Assembly (NCBI GenBank): GCA_963726085.1
Contig: CAVSAR010000005.1
Coordinates: forward strand, 1-64,000
Reading direction: 5' to 3'
From: ZC4RG30 sp963726085
Lineage (GTDB): Bacteria > Pseudomonadota > Gammaproteobacteria > Steroidobacterales > Steroidobacteraceae
Length of the DNA: 64,000 bases
The position numbers and the translations under genes are program-made. Positions 53,339-61,471 of the stretch are shown one piece after another (the stretch's first letter is position 1; every line of letters begins with the position of its first letter). The notes under the pieces are model-generated. The model saw only the letters and a list, made by a program, of their open reading frames with translations. It had not been told where the DNA came from and did not search any database.

Positions 53339-54214
53339 ATGGGATTCTTCGAGCAGGTCAGCGTCTGGCTCAATGCGCTGCTGGCGTCGTACATCTCGGA
53401 TACTACGGCCACGGTGGCCGCGGCCCTGGAACCGGCGGTCACCACGCTGGCGATTCTGTATGTCATGGGCTGGGGTTACCTGCACCTGACCGGCCAGATC
53501 GAAGAGCCGGTCATCGATGGGTTCAAGCGCATCGCGCGCATCGTGCTGGTGATTGCCATTGGGCTGCGCCTGTGGCTGTACCACGCCCTGGTCGTGGACA
53601 CCGTGTTCAATGCGCCAGGGGAATTGGCCGCGCGCGTCATCGGTGCCGACAACTCCGTCACCATCGTCGACCAGGTGATTTTCAGCGGCGGGGATGCCGC
53701 ATCGGCGCTGATGCAGAAGGGCGGTTTCCTGGACGGCAACTTCTCGTTTTACCTGGCTGGGTCCTTTGTCTACCTGGCCGTGGGCGTGGCCAGCATCTAC
53801 ACCATCTTCCTGCTGTCCCTGGCCAAGGTCGCCCTGTCGGTGCTGCTGGCCCTGGGCCCGTTCTTCATCGCCATGCTGCTGTTCCAGTCCACGCGGCGGT
53901 TCTTCGACGCATGGATGGCCCAGCTGGCCAACTATGCGTTGATCGCGGTGCTAGGCACGCTGGTGGTGACGCTGCTGATGCGCCTGCTGACCACGGCCGC
54001 CACTGCGGCGGCCGCGCTGGGCACGGGCATCACCATCGCCGACGGCGTGCGCGTGTGCTTTGCCTCGGCGCTGATCTTCCTGGTCCTGCGCCAGGTCATG
54101 CCCATGGCCTCAGGGTTAGCCGGCGGCCTGGCGCTGACCAGCCACCGCGCCGTCAGCATGGCCGGACTGTGGCTGCTGCAGCGACTGTCGGCTACGCGCG
54201 TGGCGCTGCCGTGA
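53339..54214 (+). CDS. virB6: VirB6 polytopic channel protein
   Basis: A 291-residue inner-membrane protein with five to seven helices, the loop between the first helices being long and charged (GFFEQVSVWLNALLASYISD at the start; ALGPFFIAMLLFQSTRRFFD with the conserved tryptophan W in AWMAQLANYALIAVL). It is the core of the inner-membrane complex. Its stop overlaps the GTG of virB7. Confidence 0.9.
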   Translation: MGFFEQVSVWLNALLASYISDTTATVAAALEPAVTTLAILYVMGWGYLHLTGQIEEPVIDGFKRIARIVLVIAIGLRLWLYHALVVDTVFNAPGELAARVIGADNSVTIVDQVIFSGGDAASALMQKGGFLDGNFSFYLAGSFVYLAVGVASIYTIFLLSLAKVALSVLLALGPFFIAMLLFQSTRRFFDAWMAQLANYALIAVLGTLVVTLLMRLLTTAATAAAALGTGITIADGVRVCFASALIFLVLRQVMPMASGLAGGLALTSHRAVSMAGLWLLQRLSATRVALP

Positions 54215-54366
54215 AGCACACGGCCATGCCCGCACGCCTTGTGATCCTGGTGGCCACGGCATTGCTGGCCGGCGCCTGCAGCGCCACTTCGACGCTGCGC
54301 CTGTGCAACGGCCGGCTCGAACCGATCAATCCTCCCGGCACAGTGCAAGCAAAGCCTGCGCCATGA
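54211..54366 (+). CDS. virB7: VirB7-type lipoprotein
   Basis: A 51-residue protein with a lipoprotein signal and lipobox LLAGAC (RLVILVATALLAGACS), cysteine at residue 23 counted from the GTG, and a short polar mature part. The GTG overlaps the virB6 stop (GTGA) and its own stop overlaps the virB8 ATG (ATGA). An in-frame ATG five codons later is an alternative start. In the core complex VirB7 anchors VirB9 in the outer membrane. Confidence 0.8.
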   Translation: MKHTAMPARLVILVATALLAGACSATSTLRLCNGRLEPINPPGTVQAKPAP

Positions 54367-55082
54367 CCGATGACCTGGAGGCCTACTTTCGCGAGTCCAG
54401 CAGCTGGGATGCGGACCGGGTTGCCACGCTGCGCCGGCAAGTGCGCACTGCCTACGCTCTGAATGGCGTGTTCGCGACACTGGCCATCGCCTCGGTGTGC
54501 GCCGTGACGGCACTGACGCCCTTGAAGAGCGTGGAGCCGTACCTGATCCGCGTCAACGACACCACCGGGGTAATAGACACCGTGCCCAATTACTCGGGCA
54601 ACGTGCCGATCAGTGAAACCGTTACCCGCTTCCTGCTGGCGCACTACGTGACCACCTGCGAGCGCTTTGCGCTGGCCGTGGCCGAACAAGACTATGCCGA
54701 ATGCGGTGCCTATCATTCCCCGCAGCGCAACCAGCAGTGGGCCAAGCTGTGGGCCGCCGGCAATCCCGACTCGCCGCTGACCCGTTACCGCGACGGCACC
54801 ACGGTGCGCGCCGAGGTCAAGGCGGTGAGCTTCTTTGAACGCGCCAGCGGGGTCACCGATCTTGCCCAGGTCCGGTTCGCGCGCGAGACCCGACCCAGTG
54901 GCAGCGGTGCGCTGCAGACCGCGCACTTCATCGCCACCATCCACTACGCCTACGGCAAACCCCCCACCGATCCGAAGCTGCGCCGCTGGAACCCTATTGG
55001 TTTTCGCATCCTGGACTACCGCCTGGAACCGGAAGTCGACACACCTGTCGCGGCGCTGGCCAAGGGGCAGTCCATTCCATGA
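54363..55082 (+). CDS. virB8: VirB8 inner-membrane bitopic protein
   Basis: A 239-residue protein: an N-terminal cytoplasmic stretch (MTDDLEAYFRESSSWDADRV), one membrane helix (VFATLAIASVCAVTALTPLK) and a periplasmic domain with the NTF2-like fold (YHSPQRNQQWAKLWAAGNPD, then WNPIGFRILDYRLEPEVD). It is needed for channel assembly. It overlaps virB7 and virB9 by four bases at each end. Confidence 0.9.
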   Translation: MTDDLEAYFRESSSWDADRVATLRRQVRTAYALNGVFATLAIASVCAVTALTPLKSVEPYLIRVNDTTGVIDTVPNYSGNVPISETVTRFLLAHYVTTCERFALAVAEQDYAECGAYHSPQRNQQWAKLWAAGNPDSPLTRYRDGTTVRAEVKAVSFFERASGVTDLAQVRFARETRPSGSGALQTAHFIATIHYAYGKPPTDPKLRRWNPIGFRILDYRLEPEVDTPVAALAKGQSIP

Positions 55083-55915
55083 CTGCGTACCTGCGACACA
55101 CCGCCTGGGCCTTGCTCCTGGCCACAGCCCACGGCGAAGTAACCCCAGTCCCTGGTCCGGTGGACACGCGCATCCGCACGGCGGTCTATAGCCCCGACGA
55201 GGTCTACCGCGTGACCGGTCGCGTCGGTTACCAGCTGTCGCTGGAGTTTGCTCCTGACGAGCGGTTCGTGGGACTGGCCGCCGGCGATGGCGAGGGGCTG
55301 ACGTTCGAGGCGCAGGACAACCACCTGTTCATCAAGCCGCGCGCCGCCAGCGTAGTCACCAACCTGACTATCCTGACCACGCACCACCATTACTACCTGG
55401 AGTATCGCGTCGAGTCGTCGCACATCGATCCGCAGGGCAACTCTTTCAGCCCCGATCCGTTCTACGCGTTGAGATTCTCCTATCCCCAGGAAGCGCGGCA
55501 GCAGGTGCTGCAGCAGGCGAGCGCGCGGGCCGAGGCCAATCGCATCGATGCTGCCCTTACACAGGCTGCGACCACGCTCAACGCGGAATACCTGTACTGT
55601 GGCCCAAGGGCACTAAAGCCGCTTAGCGTCACCGATGACGGCGTGCAGACGCGCTTTACCTTTGGCGAGCGCACCGAGCTGCCGGCGATCTTTACCCGTG
55701 CCATCGACGGGACTGAATCGCTGGTCAATTTCACGGTCACCCGCGATGCAGTGCTGGTGCACCGGATTGCGCCGGGCTTTGTCCTGCGCCGAGGCAAGCT
55801 CGTGGCCTGCGTCAAGAACCAGCATTTCAGTGGCGCAGGGCAGCGACTGGACACCGGCACCGTGTCCCCCGACGTCACGCGCCTGACGCCCCAGGTAACC
55901 GAGACCCTGCGATGA
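55079..55915 (+). CDS. virB9: VirB9 outer-membrane core protein
   Basis: A 278-residue periplasmic/outer-membrane protein with a signal (HTAWALLLATAHGEV), the N-terminal strand VDTRIRTAVYSPDEVYRVTG and the C-terminal domain (ALKPLSVTDDGVQTRFTFGE, then FTVTRDAVLVHRIAPGFVLR, then RRGKLVACVKNQHF). It forms the outer core with VirB7 and VirB10. It overlaps virB8 and virB10 by four bases. Confidence 0.92.
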   Translation: MTAYLRHTAWALLLATAHGEVTPVPGPVDTRIRTAVYSPDEVYRVTGRVGYQLSLEFAPDERFVGLAAGDGEGLTFEAQDNHLFIKPRAASVVTNLTILTTHHHYYLEYRVESSHIDPQGNSFSPDPFYALRFSYPQEARQQVLQQASARAEANRIDAALTQAATTLNAEYLYCGPRALKPLSVTDDGVQTRFTFGERTELPAIFTRAIDGTESLVNFTVTRDAVLVHRIAPGFVLRRGKLVACVKNQHFSGAGQRLDTGTVSPDVTRLTPQVTETLR

Positions 55916-57114
55916 AATTGCTGCGCAGGTGGTGGCCGCGTGCCGCGCTGCCACCGGCGCCACCTACGCTCGACGCCGAGCTGCAGCGCGGACAGGCAGC
56001 CGTCAGCCAGAGCACCACTGCCCAGGGCCGCCTGCAACGCACGCTGGCCATCCTGGTCATCGTTGGGCTGGGCGCGGGCCTGCTGACCTGGTACTACTCC
56101 ACCGCATTCAGCAAGGTCCAGGCGGCCCGCACTGTATCCAGGCGAACCGTGGCCGCCAAGGCCGATGCGGATTCAGTACTGCCACCCATTGAGTTGCCCA
56201 AGGAGCAGACGCCGGCGCCAGCTTCACCCGTTGCGGATGCATCCACCTATCGCATCGGCAGCGTGCTGGGGGATTGGGAGGACCCAAGGCCCAAGGCCAG
56301 TGCCGCGAGCGCGACTTGCTGCACGGCCCAGTCCAGCGTCAAGACCCCGCAACAACAGCGCAGCGAGCGCCTGCTGTCCGGCGTCGTGTTTGCCCGCGCA
56401 TCCACTGCCGAATCGCCGGCCAAGACGTCCGACGCTGATATCACGCCAGCGCAGACTGCGGCCGAACCTGCCACGCCTCCCGCTTCGGGACTCTCGACCC
56501 TGCTGCAAACCACCTTGCCGCTGCCGGTGCATGCCTCCGTGCTTCCCACCCAGCGGCTGTTGCTGCCCAAGGGCGCATTCGTGGACTGCACGCTCGAGAC
56601 GGCACTGGACTCAACATTGCCGGGACTTGCTACCTGCCTGACCGCCGTGGACACATTCTCGGCCGACGGCAGCGTGGTGTTGCTGGAGCGCGGCACCAAG
56701 CTGATTGGCGAGACGCGAGGGGAGGTCGCACAGGGTTCGAGTCGACTGTTCGTGCTGTGGACCGAGGCCCGAACGCCTCAGGGGGTGGTCGTGGCACTGG
56801 CCTCGCCCGGCACCGACGAGCTGGGGCGCTCAGGCCTGCCGGGCAAGGTCGATCGACACTTCATGGAGCGATTTGGCGCAGCTATTTTAGTCTCGGTGAT
56901 TGATGGCGCCATCCAGGCGGCCGTGGCCCACCAGACCGCGCCGGGCAGCACCGTGGTCAATACCGGCACCACCCAGGACGTACTGACCGAAGTGCTCAAG
57001 AGCACCATCAACATCCCGCCCACCGTGACCAAGCAGCAGGGCGACCGGATCCAGATCCTGGTGGCGCGCGACCTGGATTTCCGCTCCGTGTACACACTGG
57101 CAAGCCAGCGCTGA
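55912..57114 (+). CDS. virB10: VirB10 core-complex protein
   Basis: A 400-residue energy-transducing protein spanning both membranes: one inner-membrane helix (LAILVIVGLGAGLLTWYYST, about residues 45-64), a proline/alanine-rich periplasmic linker and the C-terminal TrbI-like beta barrel (QRLLLPKGAFVDCTLETALD, SVVLLERGTKLIGETRGEVA, KVDRHFMERFGAAILVSVID). It links the inner-membrane ATPases to the VirB7/VirB9 ring. Confidence 0.92.
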   Translation: MKLLRRWWPRAALPPAPPTLDAELQRGQAAVSQSTTAQGRLQRTLAILVIVGLGAGLLTWYYSTAFSKVQAARTVSRRTVAAKADADSVLPPIELPKEQTPAPASPVADASTYRIGSVLGDWEDPRPKASAASATCCTAQSSVKTPQQQRSERLLSGVVFARASTAESPAKTSDADITPAQTAAEPATPPASGLSTLLQTTLPLPVHASVLPTQRLLLPKGAFVDCTLETALDSTLPGLATCLTAVDTFSADGSVVLLERGTKLIGETRGEVAQGSSRLFVLWTEARTPQGVVVALASPGTDELGRSGLPGKVDRHFMERFGAAILVSVIDGAIQAAVAHQTAPGSTVVNTGTTQDVLTEVLKSTINIPPTVTKQQGDRIQILVARDLDFRSVYTLASQR

Positions 57115-57132
57115 TTGGTAAACGTCCGTCGC

Positions 57133-58140
57133 ATGAGCGCAGGCAGTCCAGATCCTTCGTCGCTGCAACTGACCCTGGCCCCATTGCGGGTGTACCTGGA
57201 CGATGAATGCCTGACTGAGCTGTGCATCAATCGACCCAACGAGGGATTTATCGAGCGAAGCAGCGGCTGGCAGCGCATTGCGCTGCCCTTTGCCGACTAC
57301 CCCTGGTGCCTGCGCCTGGCCAAGCTGGTGGCCAACCACAGTCACCAGCGCATCGACTTCGAATCCCCGCTGCTGTCTGCAACCCTGCCCACCGGCGAGC
57401 GGGCGCAAATCGCGCTGGCTCCGGCCACCACCGACGGTACGGTATCCATCACGCTGCGCAAGCCCTCCACCAAGCTGTTCACGCTTGAGCAGCTGGCAGC
57501 GGCCGGCACCCTGGCCCACACCCGCGTGGGAAATGACGCCACCGGCAATGAAGACCAGCATCTGGCCAGGCTTCTGGACAGTGGCAACACGCTGGACTTC
57601 CTGAAGGCCGCCGTCAGGTCCCGCAAGAACATCCTGCTGTCAGGGGCCACCGGCAGCGGCAAGACCACCTGGACCAAGGCGCTGATCCAGGAGATACCCG
57701 CCAACGAGCGTCTGATCACCATTGAAGATGCCCGTGAGCTGGTGCTGGACAAGCACCCCAATCACGTACGGCTGTACTACAGCAAGGACGGGCAGGGGCA
57801 GGCCCGAGTTACCCCAAAGCAATTGCTGGAGGCCACGTTGAGGATGAAACCGGACCGGATACTACTGGCGGAGCTGCGCGGCGAGGAAGCGTTCCACTAC
57901 CTGCGCAATGTCAACTCCGGGCACCCCGGCTCCATCACCAGCATCCACGCCGGCAGTCCCGCCCTTGCCTTGGAGCAGCTGGTTTTGCTGGTCAAGGAGT
58001 CCAATGCCGGTCGCGAGCTTCCCCGCGCCGACATCCTCGAGCTGCTGCATCAATCGATCGATATCGTCCTGCAGGTGGGTATCCATGGCGGCCGGCGCGC
58101 CCTGCACGAAGTAGTGTTCCGCAATGTCTGCAGGGCATGA
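57133..58140 (+). CDS. virB11: VirB11 traffic ATPase
   Basis: A 335-residue hexameric ATPase. Walker A GATGSGKTT is at about residues 171-179 (KNILLSGATGSGKTTWTKAL), followed by the Asp box LITIEDARELVLD, the Walker B region RMKPDRILLAELRGEEAFHY and the His box GHPGSITSIHAGSP. The ATG at 57133 (MSAGSPDPS) is chosen; a TTG start at 57115 would add six residues. It is the last gene of the virB operon and is followed by the Phd/VapC pair. Confidence 0.94.
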   Translation: MSAGSPDPSSLQLTLAPLRVYLDDECLTELCINRPNEGFIERSSGWQRIALPFADYPWCLRLAKLVANHSHQRIDFESPLLSATLPTGERAQIALAPATTDGTVSITLRKPSTKLFTLEQLAAAGTLAHTRVGNDATGNEDQHLARLLDSGNTLDFLKAAVRSRKNILLSGATGSGKTTWTKALIQEIPANERLITIEDARELVLDKHPNHVRLYYSKDGQGQARVTPKQLLEATLRMKPDRILLAELRGEEAFHYLRNVNSGHPGSITSIHAGSPALALEQLVLLVKESNAGRELPRADILELLHQSIDIVLQVGIHGGRRALHEVVFRNVCRA

Positions 58141-58160
58141 GCTCGCGCCGCGCGCAAAGC

Positions 58161-58205
58161 TTGCGATCGTGATCGGACTGGACTAAACTTAGTCCACCGG
58201 AGGTG
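58161..58205 (+). promoter_or_regulatory. Promoter with embedded operator for the Phd/VapC pair
   Basis: A -35 box TTGCGA (58161-58166) and a -10 box TAAACT (58184-58189) are 17 bases apart. The palindrome GGACTAAACTTAGTCC (58180-58195, 7-bp arms) covers the -10 box, so antitoxin binding would block transcription. GGAGGTG (58199-58205) is the ribosome-binding site. Confidence 0.75.
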
Positions 58206-58207
58206 TC

Positions 58208-58447
58208 ATGTCCAATTCCATCAACATTCACGAGGCCAAGACCCACCTATCCCGGCTGGTGGATCAGGCCGCCGGCGGGAAGGAAATCATCATCGCCAAG
58301 GCCGGGAAGCCAATGGCCCGCCTGGTGCCTCTAGCAAATGCCCCTCGACCGAAAAAGTACGGTCTTCTGCAAGGTCGTTTCAAAGTGCCGGAAGATTTTG
58401 ACGCACCGTTGGATCCAAAGGTCTTGGCGCTATTCGAAGGCAAATGA
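58208..58447 (+). CDS. Phd/YefM-family antitoxin
   Basis: A 79-residue protein, SNSINIHEAKTHLSRLVDQA then AGGKEIIIAKAGKPMARLVP, with the complete Phd N-terminal DNA-binding pattern, and a C-terminal segment (YGLLQGRFKVPEDFDAPLDP) that would neutralise the toxin. It ends one base before the toxin start. It represses its own promoter in related systems, consistent with the palindrome upstream. Confidence 0.93.
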   Translation: MSNSINIHEAKTHLSRLVDQAAGGKEIIIAKAGKPMARLVPLANAPRPKKYGLLQGRFKVPEDFDAPLDPKVLALFEGK

Positions 58448-58448
58448 C

Positions 58449-58823
58449 ATGCGGGTGCTGCTCGACACCCTAGTCCTGCTCCGGCTGCTGGCCGATCCGC
58501 GACGCGTCGATCGGGACGCAAAGGCGCTGCTTGACCGCGCTGACTGCTATGTCAGCGTGGCGTCTATTTGGGAAATTAGCATCAAGGCAGCTTTGGGAAA
58601 GCTGAAGGTCAAACCTGGCGATGTGCTCAAATCCCTCGACCCCACCGGATTCTCGTTGCTGGCGGTGCAGGGGGATCACGCGGCTCGCGTCTATGACCTT
58701 GGACGCCATCACCAGGATCCTTTCGATCGCCTGCTCATCGCACAGGCGCAGCTCGAATCGATGTTGTTGCTCACCTATGACGAGACGCTCGCGGCATACG
58801 GTGACTGCGTAAAGGTGCTGTAG
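58449..58823 (+). CDS. VapC-type PIN-domain toxin
   Basis: A 124-residue PIN ribonuclease: MRVLLDTLVLLRLLADPRRV with the first catalytic Asp (the usual LLDTHxLLW reads LLDTLVLLR), YVSVASIWEISIKAALGKLK with the glutamate, HHQDPFDRLLIAQAQLESMLLL with the third and fourth acids, and LLTYDETLAAYG at the end. Such enzymes cut tRNA or rRNA. The pair follows the virB operon and probably helps retain the plasmid. Confidence 0.92.
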   Translation: MRVLLDTLVLLRLLADPRRVDRDAKALLDRADCYVSVASIWEISIKAALGKLKVKPGDVLKSLDPTGFSLLAVQGDHAARVYDLGRHHQDPFDRLLIAQAQLESMLLLTYDETLAAYGDCVKVL

Positions 58824-58834
58824 AGCGCCAGCAC

Positions 58835-59689
58835 TTAACCCTTGCGCGCCGTCACAATCCAGGTCGCGCTGGGCATCCATACACCCTCATTCGACAGATA
58901 GCGCTGCAGAGCCTGCCTGACCGGATCCCGCACCAGGGGCTCCAGTTCCGGCTGTTTGCGCAATGCCTGGCCCAATGGACCTAGTCGCATGGAAAGCATC
59001 AGCGAACCCTCCGGGGTGTCGCCGCCGATCATGTAATCCAATGGCGTCACAGCCACCTGGCTGAATCCCGCCTCCTCAAGGATGAAACGGACCCTCACTG
59101 GATCCGCAAACGCAAAGGCGCTCGGCGCATCCGGTTCTGGCACAGGCATGGCAGGTATAAACGGAAGGGCAGCCTCCATAGGTACCCGCATCCAGGGATT
59201 CTCCGACATGGACCGCCAGCAGACGAAGGCAAGCCGGCCTTGCCCCTTTAGAGCGCCCCGGATGTTGCTGAAGGCCAGCACCGGATCGCTGAAGAACATC
59301 ACCCCAAAGCGCGAGTAGACCCCATCGAAGCGGTTCTCCCCCAGAGAATCCGTCTGCGCGTCTGCCTGCTGAAAGTGCAGCGTACCTGCGTGGGGCGGCA
59401 CGGGCCGCGCACGCGCGACCTCAAGCATGGGCGCGGACAGGTCAACGCCCAGCGCCGACCCTGACGGCCCCACGCCTGCCGCAAGCTGCACCGTTGTCTG
59501 TCCGCATCCACAGCCGATATCGAGCATGCAGTCGCCGGGTCGAGTCACCAGCGCGCGCATGGCCTGCAGGCCCAGCGGATCGATCTGCCGGTCCAGCTGC
59601 TGCTGGAACTGCACCCACGTGCGTCCCGATCCGGTGTTCCAGTTCTCGAACTGTGCCGCGTTGCCCGACTCTTCCAGTCCAATCGCCAT
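58835..59689 (-). CDS. Class I SAM-dependent methyltransferase
   Basis: A 284-residue enzyme starting MAIGLEESGNAAQFENWNTG, with motif I MLDIGCGCGQTTVQLAAGVG, the post-I SALGVDLSAPMLEVARARPV and the ubiE-like SRFGVMFFSDPVLAFSNIRG. The ATG at 59689 follows GGAAG. The substrate is unknown. It is convergent with the VapC gene. Confidence 0.88.
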   Translation of the reverse strand: MAIGLEESGNAAQFENWNTGSGRTWVQFQQQLDRQIDPLGLQAMRALVTRPGDCMLDIGCGCGQTTVQLAAGVGPSGSALGVDLSAPMLEVARARPVPPHAGTLHFQQADAQTDSLGENRFDGVYSRFGVMFFSDPVLAFSNIRGALKGQGRLAFVCWRSMSENPWMRVPMEAALPFIPAMPVPEPDAPSAFAFADPVRVRFILEEAGFSQVAVTPLDYMIGGDTPEGSLMLSMRLGPLGQALRKQPELEPLVRDPVRQALQRYLSNEGVWMPSATWIVTARKG

Positions 59690-60830
59690 CCTGATCTTCC
59701 CCGGTGGTTTGCCGCCGCCAACTGTGCGGTGCTGGCGTCCTGATTGCCAGTGCGCCACTTTGCATGCCCACAGGGGCACCAAACGAGAGTATGGCATTTG
59801 AGAATGTTGGCAAATAGGTAGATTGCGCGCACGAGCGGCAGCGGCTCCAGCCCAATCGTGCGCAGCAACAGGCCCGCCGCGACGCAGGTTGGCAACCAGC
59901 CGCAGCTTACGCACGGCGACGCTCCTCGCCTCCACTGCACGGATTGGCATGACAGAAGCGGCGACGATACGCCGCACAAGCGGCACGCTTGCGCGTGAAG
60001 TGGCGTTGCGAAAACCTGGACACTCATTACATGAGCAAGCGCAGCATCACCACCACCTGATACACGCCCAGCATCGACGCAACGATGTAGTGGATTGCAG
60101 ACGCTGACGCCATTGTGCGACATCGAACTGTTCTGCCGCCAATAGTTAATGAGCGCTGACTCAGGGGATTTGATGCTTAAAACTTTGCGCAGACGCAGGT
60201 TGAAGTGCGCACTACCTGCCACCTCAGCGGCCACGGTTCGAAGATCTGGTGGGCGCGACGCCCGTGGTATGTCCGCCAGTGGATCACAACGCCGTGTATC
60301 GGCTTGAGGATGGCAACGGCAATCTGTTGGCCTCACTGTCCACGATCCAGATCCACAGCGTCTATGGGCAGATTACGACCGTCAACCGCGCGGTGCTTGA
60401 CACGCCTTAACTAGAGACAGTGAGCTAGGTGCGCTCAATGTTGCGGTGACGTGACCTGTCGTCAATCGCAATGGCGAAGGACGAAACAGCAGGCGCGTCG
60501 CCGCCGACCGAGCGGCTCCTGGAATTGCACACGCTTGGTGGGTGGGGGTCAGTGTTTGAGGTCTGGAGGCGTCGCGTTGGGCGACGCGTCCTGGCCGAAT
60601 GCCATCCCTGGTGTGCTGCAATTAAGTCCCGACGCCCCTTGGGATGTCAGCGTGTCGTGTGTTGCCATTGCTCGATCCTGTCGCCCAAGCGCGCCGTAAA
60701 ATCGTGCAGCTGCCCCGCTGATGTTTGTCAGTGAGCGCCGACTTGCACACGGGGTGACGGCATACAGAAAACCGTCGCCGGCTGCCTTATGGTCCGGTCT
60801 GGGAGAGAAACACACCGAAGGACAACATAG
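59690..60830. other. 1.1-kb stretch without an intact gene
   Basis: No complete gene is supported. Two protein-like fragments are seen: a minus-strand 28-codon membrane start (MASASAIHYIVASMLGVYQV, about 60040-60125) and a plus-strand C-terminal fragment near 60235-60411 (DHNAVYRLEDGNGNLLASLS, then TIQIHSVYGQITTVNRAVLD). The open frame at 60471-60734 has an odd composition. The stretch looks like a junction of gene remnants. Confidence 0.4.
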
Positions 60831-61193
60831 ATGAAAACCCCGAACGCATTAGTTATTGGCTGTGCTTTGGTTCTGGCCAGTGTGGCGGGTTGCCACAAGG
60901 CGGAGAGCCCCAAGGAAGTCCAGCACGACGTGGCGCAAGCCCGCCAGGACGCTGCGGCTGATGTGGCCGACAAGCAGCAGGACGTTGCCAACGACGTCAA
61001 CAAGTCCGCGGACAAGGTTGCTGCAGACCAGCGCGACGTGGCCTTGGCCGCGGCAGAAGGTGATCACAAGGTGGCCATAGAGAAGTGCGAGGCTCTGGGT
61101 GGTGACAAGCAGAAGGCCTGCAAAGACCAGGCAGACGCTGCACTGGACACTGCAAAGGCCAACATAAAGGCACAGGCTGCCAACGCCCGCTGA
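60831..61193 (+). CDS. Alanine/aspartate-rich small lipoprotein
   Basis: A 120-residue protein with a lipoprotein signal (LVIGCALVLASVAGCHKAES, lipid Cys in VAGC) and a mature part that is a long, highly charged helix with heptad-like repeats of D-A-A and V-A-D (VAQARQDAAADVADKQQDVA). It probably sits in the outer or inner membrane as a coiled coil. Similar lipoproteins are common in Xanthomonadaceae; the role is unknown. Confidence 0.75.
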   Translation: MKTPNALVIGCALVLASVAGCHKAESPKEVQHDVAQARQDAAADVADKQQDVANDVNKSADKVAADQRDVALAAAEGDHKVAIEKCEALGGDKQKACKDQADAALDTAKANIKAQAANAR

Positions 61194-61274
61194 AGCCCCT
61201 AGACGTTGCACGGCGGCTGGCCGCCCTGTCGGTAGCGCGGGATCGAGACCCTCGCTGCGTGTTGACAGGATGGC

Positions 61275-61442
61275 GGCCAGCCTCGCCGGCGCGCTGGCTT
61301 GCGTGCTTTATTCCCTGGGAATACTTCTGGCTCGGCGCCATCTGGCGTTGCCTGGGGCTGATTGTTCCTCAACGAGCCCGTCACGCCGACCATGGCCATC
61401 GCCTGCGCGTTGATCCTGGGCAGTGAAGCGCTCAGCCAGAGC
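61275..61442 (+). pseudogene. EamA/DMT transporter remnant with internal deletion
   Basis: Translation gives LAGALACVLYSLGILLARRH, which resembles the start of the second EamA half, and, in a nearby frame, NEPVTPTMAIACALILGSEA, which resembles the last helix of EamA transporters (usual GEPLT, then LILGG). The stretch is far too short for a whole half-transporter, so most of it has been lost. Confidence 0.4.
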
Positions 61443-61471
61443 TGACAGCGTCGCTGACTCGGCGACCTGCT

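Noticed and set aside
51740..53584. Minus-strand open frame of 614 codons opposite virB4-virB6
   Set aside because: It is antisense to well-supported virB genes and rich in Gln/His/Arg, as expected of a shadow frame.
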